The notes under the pieces: generated by a model
Databases searched by the model: none
The model's input: only the letters and a program-made list of their open reading frames with translations
What the model was told of the DNA's origin: nothing
Shown here: piece by piece, positions 58,949 to 64,000 of the stretch
Numbering within the stretch: the first letter of the stretch is position 1
How the letters are laid out: every line of letters starts with the position of its first letter
Made by a program: the position numbers and the translations under genes
Source: Heliocidaris tuberculata
Lineage: Eukaryota > Echinodermata > Echinoidea > Camarodonta > Echinometridae
Assembly (NCBI GenBank): GCA_025618425.1
Contig: CM046837.1
Coordinates: 25,105,793-25,169,792 of the forward strand
Length of the DNA stretch: 64,000 nucleotides
Reading direction: 5' to 3'

Positions 58949-59744
58949 AGGAGAAAACCCTGGGGAAAAATAAATTTTAATGAAAAGAGAGGATAGAGAG
59001 AAGCAATTTTGAAAATGTTCCATCAAAATCGGTTATGAAATGAAAAAGTTATGAAAGTTTGAAAAGTCTCAATTTACTTTCTATGGCGATCCTCAAATTG
59101 GCAATGTTGCTTCAAAGTGACAGGTTTAGTAGTATAACTCTCCATGGCCCGAATTCACAAAGAAGGATTGGTTTAAACCATGGTTTAAACCCTCTCCTGG
59201 GTTTTTTAAGCGTACGTGCGCACGGAATCTGATCCAATCATATATTTTCTTTGAGCGCGCGCACGGGCATTGTGCGCTTATTTACTCTTATTTTAGTACG
59301 CTTACGGAGGTTTAAACCTTACCCATGGTTTAAACCTCCTTTGTGAATTCGGGCCCATATGTTTTGTACACAAAATTTCATATTTTACCCATTATCTCTC
59401 AAGGTGCACCTTGTCCCTTTCTTAGCTCAAGATAATTATATCATTGGAAACTGTATTTGACACAACATATGTTGAGTTCACAAAAAGACAAGCAGAATCT
59501 TTAGAGATAATGAAGAAAATAAGCAATTTTGTGTACAAAACATATTAAGAGTTGTACTACTAAACCTGCCCTTTTGAAGCAACATTGCCAATTTTGAGGA
59601 TCACCACAGAAAGTAAATTGCGACTTTTCAAACTTTCATAACTTTTTCACTTCGTAACCAATTTTGATGGAAATTTTTATAAATTGCTTCTCTCTATCCT
59701 CTCTTTTCATTAAAAGTAATTTTTCCCCAGGGTTTCATTCTCCT
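58949..59744. mobile_element. TTAA-flanked fold-back element with nested MITE
   Basis: 796 bp between TTAA at 58945-58948 and 59745-59748. Termini AGGAGAAAACCCTGGG and CCCAGGGTTTCATTCTCCT are inverted; arms of about 200 bp (TTACTTTCTGTGG..., CAAATTGGCAATGTTGCTTC) pair. A second palindromic element, 59146-59356, lies inside it. Confidence 0.84.
59146..59356. mobile_element. Palindromic MITE nested in a fold-back
   Basis: Starts GGCCCGAATTCACAAAG and ends CTTTGTGAATTCGGGCC. Subterminal inverted words include GGTTTAAACCATGGTTTAAA on the left and the related CCATGGTTTAAACCTCC on the right. CCAT occurs at both edges and may be part of a target duplication. Confidence 0.8.
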
Positions 59745-60132
59745 TTAAACTAGTGGGAACACTGATTTTACTTTTGCTTGCAAGCTTATAGCACTTGATA
59801 TGCACCATAAAATACATTTAAGTATAATACATGATGAAAACAAAAAGCTGTCACTAAAGAAGGTGAAATTGAAACCACTTCATTCTAGATATATTGTCAT
59901 TGAAAGACAGATTATTCTACTACAAATGAATGTTTGACAATTAAAGGCTGACAGTTCCTTTGTAAGTGACGAGCATATCTGTTCATAGCTGCATGGTCAC
60001 AACTCCACAACCTGCACTACTTCTTGCCCCCCCCCCCAATCTTGCCCCTTTTCTGTTCCTGTCCTTTTCAATTTCCTTCTCTCCTATTCTGTCTCCTTCC
60101 ATTTACATTTTTTTTTTCTCTCTCTCTACACC

Positions 60133-60540
60133 CAACCCTAATCATTACATCTTCCAAACGTTTCACAGAACACACTCCCCCTTTTATTCAGCTCTCCTCC
60201 CTTCCCTCTTCCCTCCTAATCATTCCATCTTTCAAGCACATTTGTTCCCGATATCTTTCAAAATTTAGGTACCCCCCCCCCCCTCTCTCTCTCTCCCTTA
60301 GTTCCCTCTCTCCTGCTCATTCCATCTTTGAAACATTTCAAAGGGCATATCCCACTTTCATTGAGCTCTCACCCTCTCTCTTCTCTTTTCTTTCTTCATC
60401 TTCAACACACTCAATATGCTCCTGATTTCTGATTATAACATCTTTCAAACATTTCACATGGCACATCCCCTTTTCCTTGAGCTCTCTCTTCCTTCCTCTA
60501 TCTCTCTTTACACATTCACCACCTACATAATATTTTTTAG
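60133..60540. repeat. Pyrimidine-rich tandem repeat, unit about 75-110 bp
   Basis: Four copies starting near 60139, 60218, 60316 and 60430 of a unit with AACATCTTTCAAACATTTCA followed by CCCC..TTTTCATTGAGCTCTC-like text. No exon among those seen matches the unit. Confidence 0.7.
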
Positions 60541-62019
60541 TTCTGGCAGGCATTTCTAAAAAAAAAAAATAAATATATATATCCTCTAAATTCCATTGAA
60601 ATTTTCACCAAATGATGCATAAATGATATCTGCCAAAGAAATTTGATACAGCAATTTGTAAGATAATCATGACCATATCTAATGTGCCATTGTTGTTAAC
60701 TGTTTTGAGGACCCTTTTTGCTGGCCTGCATGCAGCTACGTTTAATTGGCACTCAAATTTATAACAGTGCATCGGCGGGCCGGGGGGGGGGGGGGATCGA
60801 TAGGTCTGGAAAACAGAAAAAGATGTCTGGTTTAAAAAGCTCTAGTAAGAATACATAACAACTTTTGTGGAAAAAAATGATACATGTATTACATTTACTA
60901 AAGAAAAAAAGAGCTGTGAATGGAACAGTATCTTTACACTGCAACGCATGAAGCAATTCTATTTCAGGCTCTTATCATCGTTTCTAGCTAGATAATAATA
61001 AAGAGGAAAGGAACTTCTCAAGTTGATTTTGAAACAATTCAGGATATACAAACTTATGAAAATTGTCCTTAAAAAACTGACTATTCGTATTACATGCACA
61101 CAAAGAGCATATAGCATGTACCCTTTCTTTATCCACACACATGACACACAAACCCCCGACACACGCTGAAGTAATGAGTCTCACATGAAAAATCTTACGT
61201 CAGTGAGTCAGCGACTATTTATGAAGCAAGAATTAAAGTCAAATACGTGCAAGGCTGGTTAATCAGGGCTGGATAGAGTAAAAAAAATTAAGAGTTATTC
61301 CTATTTCAAATTCTGCTATGCAGCAGTCACACAATGCAGCAGCTCTAATTTTACATCACTATGCTATCAGGACTTATGCATCAAATAAGAAGGTCATACT
61401 CCTTTCAAGAAAAAAAGCGGCTACACATAACCACCAATTGGTGTCGTAATCCCTTTTTCTGATTAACCGATTTATGAGCAGAGTACTTACTGGCATAGTA
61501 TTTTCTCAAATTGACGTATGTCTCAGATTTGCAATGATATTCTCTGACAGGTGACCTGACAAATCACTTGCAAGATGAAGATGACTTGCAGAAGTTCATA
61601 CAAAGTTGACTGGATATTACAGCATTTACATTTACAAACAGGACATAGCAAACCACAAGAAAGAAAAAAACAACGGCAAATTGGTATTTCAGTATAACCA
61701 TCTACACATATAGTGCTCTTCATACCTTTGTATACCACTATAGCACACACACATACATCTACCTGGGTTGGTGGGAAAACCTTTGTTGTGCACTGCTACA
61801 TTTTTTCCCCCTATATATATTTTAAAATTTGCTCTTATATTGCTTTATTTTACTGCAGCATTAATTCAGTTTATATTTCATCATATCTGAACAAGACTTT
61901 AGTGTACAAATAACAGGTTACAAAATCGAAAAAATAGGAATTATCAGTATAGGTCAACCAATTGCCTATAAATAAATTTAGAGATGCAGGCCTACACTGG
62001 ATAGAAGCTATACTGTCTA
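60541..62019. other. Region upstream of exon 1, no initiator exon recognised
   Basis: AT-rich; a G-run at 60781-60793. I looked on the minus strand for an ATG exon ending in GT with one base carried over and found no convincing candidate. Confidence 0.5.
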
Positions 62020-62530
62020 CGTTCATACGCGATTTGTTTCAAAACCTTAAGTGAACAAAACAACCACTCACTAACCACGAGAGTTCACATGGGCCCGTAA
62101 CAATGATGCTCGTTGTTCTGAAACTACATGTACATGTACAAGCCGAGCGATCATCGTTATTAACACTGGAAGTACATACCGATTCTGTGTACAGTACACA
62201 TACAGATTCTGTGTTCATAATTCATGCGAAGGGTCTGACCCAGAAGTTTAACATGAACAGAGAGGTCATCAACTCATCATAACTACGAGCGTGCAAAACT
62301 TAAAGTTTATTCAGTCCACATGGTCCAAAACTGCAACGGAGGACCCCCTGCTGCTCGTGGTATCGGTGTTAACCACGAGCTCGCTTGTGGTTCTAGAACT
62401 ACAAGTAAACTTACAGTTTCGAAACTACAAGTCCGTTCATACGGTCTGAAACTACAAGAAAATAAGAGTTAACTTAAAGTTTTGAAACCACAAGAGAATT
62501 AAAGTTTAACTCCCTTTGTGTAAACCTGAC
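62020..62530. repeat. Worn repeat with GAAACTACAAG words upstream of the gene
   Basis: GAAACTACAAG or GAAACTACATG occurs several times (about 62118, 62421, 62449) along with CCACGAG words. Possibly a decayed transposon. No initiator exon found here. Confidence 0.4.
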
Positions 62531-62998
62531 TAATGTCAAAACATGACAGCCCCCCTCCCAACAAAATCCTCCCCCAAAAAGTTCATATCTATAAATCAAT
62601 TCTATTTCATATTTTGGGAAGATTCGTTAAAAATTCCTTTACTTCTGAATGCAGGATGGCTGTGGTATGGTCAAGAGCATAAAATAATTGAACTGGCAAC
62701 TACCACTCCAACTAAAAGATTAGAACCTTCTCAAATTATCAGCACAGGAAATAGATGTCAAATGTATCATTTAATTGGCAATTGAGTAACCTTCCACAAT
62801 ATATATTTTATGCATGTATATATCTCTCTGTTTTAATTCTACATGTAAATGCTGCGAACAGTAGCTTAATTACACCTGACATTTTTTTCCTCAAAGGTTG
62901 ATAAATATAATTGGAATACATCTCCATAAGAAAAATATGGTACAAGAAAGTTGTGAATATGAAAGAAGATTAATCCCTACTGAATTACCCTTTGATTT

Positions 62999-63200
62999 TG
63001 AAGGGGAAATCCACCCTAATATTACAAGTAACTTTGTTTTGATAAAAGAACAAAAATGAGTGAACAGATCAGTGCAAGTTTGAGGAAAATCCAATAAGAA
63101 ATTTTTAAAAATTATGAATTCTTGAAGTTGTACTCAAGCAAATGCAAATTGGCAACTCTGTGACATCATTCTGGACCACCTTTGTACTGAAAATTACATA
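62999..63200. mobile_element. Half copy of a fold-back family
   Basis: Starts AAGGGGAAATCCACCCTAAT and continues with GAGGAAAATCCAATAAGAA and GCAAATTGGCAACTCTGTGA, words typical of the TTAA fold-back arms. No second arm seen. Confidence 0.55.
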
Positions 63201-63375
63201 AATTTCCATTATCTTGGTTGTTGATGAAGTAATAGATATATTTGAAACTGGGGTTTTACAAAATGTGTAATGACTATATATGGGGAGCATGTATGACAAT
63301 CTTTTCTTTGTAGAAAATATTATAATTGTTGAACAGAGCAAATGGGAGAATACCTCAAAAGATATGTCACAGAGT

Positions 63376-63376
<1 letters not shown>

Positions 63377-63406
<30 letters not shown>

Positions 63407-63410
63407 CATG
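63377..63410. repeat. C-run and CT microsatellite
   Basis: CCCCCCCCCC followed by TCTCTCTCTCTCTCTC. Confidence 0.9.
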
Positions 63411-63663
63411 TATGTCACAAGAAGGATGTCATGGGGGCGGAAAAGGAGGAAGATGAGTCATAGGTAAGTCATTAGAGAGCACAGCCAAGAAAGCTGCCAG
63501 CCTCCCCTCATAATTAACAGCCTATGAACAATGAATAGCAACAATGGCTATAAACCATAAATTCCTCATGCAAATTAACTAGCACATAGAAAAGAACACA
63601 CTCAGATAAGAATCCATATCTAAAAGGTTAGAGGAGTGAAATTTCATTAAAAAAATTGAATTT

Positions 63664-64000
63664 AAAGCCCCTTTCACAATTGGTCTGCGACCAGTTTGCG
63701 ACCGCCTGCAACAGATTTTTCGGGGTGTTGCACGACCGATCGCTTGGTGTCTTGTGACCACTCGCAGTCGTTGCAGGCGGTCGCACGAACCTGAGGCGGT
63801 CGTGACTGGTCGCATCTGATCTTTGAACATGCTCAAAATCCAGACACGACCAGATGCGATCGATTCACTCGCATTAGGTCGTACGACCAGTCGTGCGATT
63901 CTCGTATGAGTGTTGCACAACGTTGCACGATTAGATGCGAGAGTTCGCACGACTCAATAGTCGCAGTGGGTGGGCTGGAGGTCGTGCAACACTCGCACGT
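63664..64000. mobile_element. One end of a DNA-transposon-like repeat, cut by the window edge
   Basis: Begins AAAGCCCCTTTCACAATTGG and continues as a dense series of GGTCGCA / GTCGTGCGA words in both orientations. Local composition is GC-rich against AT-rich surroundings. A minus-strand ORF of 123 codons (63579-63950) crosses it but has no recognisable domain. Confidence 0.6.

Noticed and set aside
60338..60553. Minus-strand ORF of 71 codons upstream of exon 1, considered as a first exon
   Set aside because: Falls in a pyrimidine-rich tandem repeat, has no similarity to LRRK N-termini and no fitting splice donor phase was evident.
63579..63950. 123-codon minus ORF
   Set aside because: Produced by GGTCGCA-type repeat words; no domain.

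Overview
Metazoan genomic DNA, not bacterial: AT-rich, with introns, microsatellites, tRNA-derived SINEs and many small palindromic transposons. The dispersed word ACATGTACATGT, the TTAA-flanked fold-back elements, the poly-G-bearing repeats and a LRRK1-type kinase gene together suggest a marine invertebrate deuterostome, most likely a sea-urchin-like echinoderm. The organism call is inference; the gene call is strong.

Layout. Bases 1 to about 24,018 hold no gene I can support. They contain CT/GA, GAT, GAA and CAA microsatellites, poly-G runs, a composite minisatellite, and DNA-transposon remnants including a 1.37-kb Harbinger-like element with a nested fold-back and a 281-bp hAT-like MITE with perfect 8-bp target duplications. 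Bases 24,755 to 57,892 on the minus strand hold one large gene. I assembled 24 coding exons whose splice phases all agree, giving 8,471 coding nt and at least 2,822 residues, ending in TGA. Domain order is ankyrin repeats, leucine-rich repeats, Roc GTPase (GKAGIGKT, DFGGQ, THYD), COR, protein kinase (GSGTFG, AAK, YRD, DYG, APE) and a C-terminal WD40-like region. This is a Roco-family leucine-rich repeat kinase of LRRK1 type. The 5' end is missing: the first exon seen starts mid-codon and no ATG exon was found between 57,893 and 64,000.

The most unusual feature is that four exon-intron junctions of this gene carry arrays of decayed tandem copies of an exon fragment. Three (exons 1, 9 and 13) copy the start of the exon together with its 3' splice site and part of the upstream intron. 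The fourth copies the 3' end of the last coding exon downstream of the stop. The copies I read carry in-frame stops. Two arrays were later hit by transposons (a hAT-like MITE and a TTAA fold-back), which gives a relative order of events.

The introns also hold a set of TTAA-flanked elements in two groups (AGG-type termini, Kolobok-like; CCC-type termini, piggyBac-like), a TA-flanked MITE, several palindromic MITEs present as pairs, and an intron element built from a 26-bp motif repeated six times in both orientations. The last 340 bases are one end of a further DNA-transposon-like repeat cut by the window edge.
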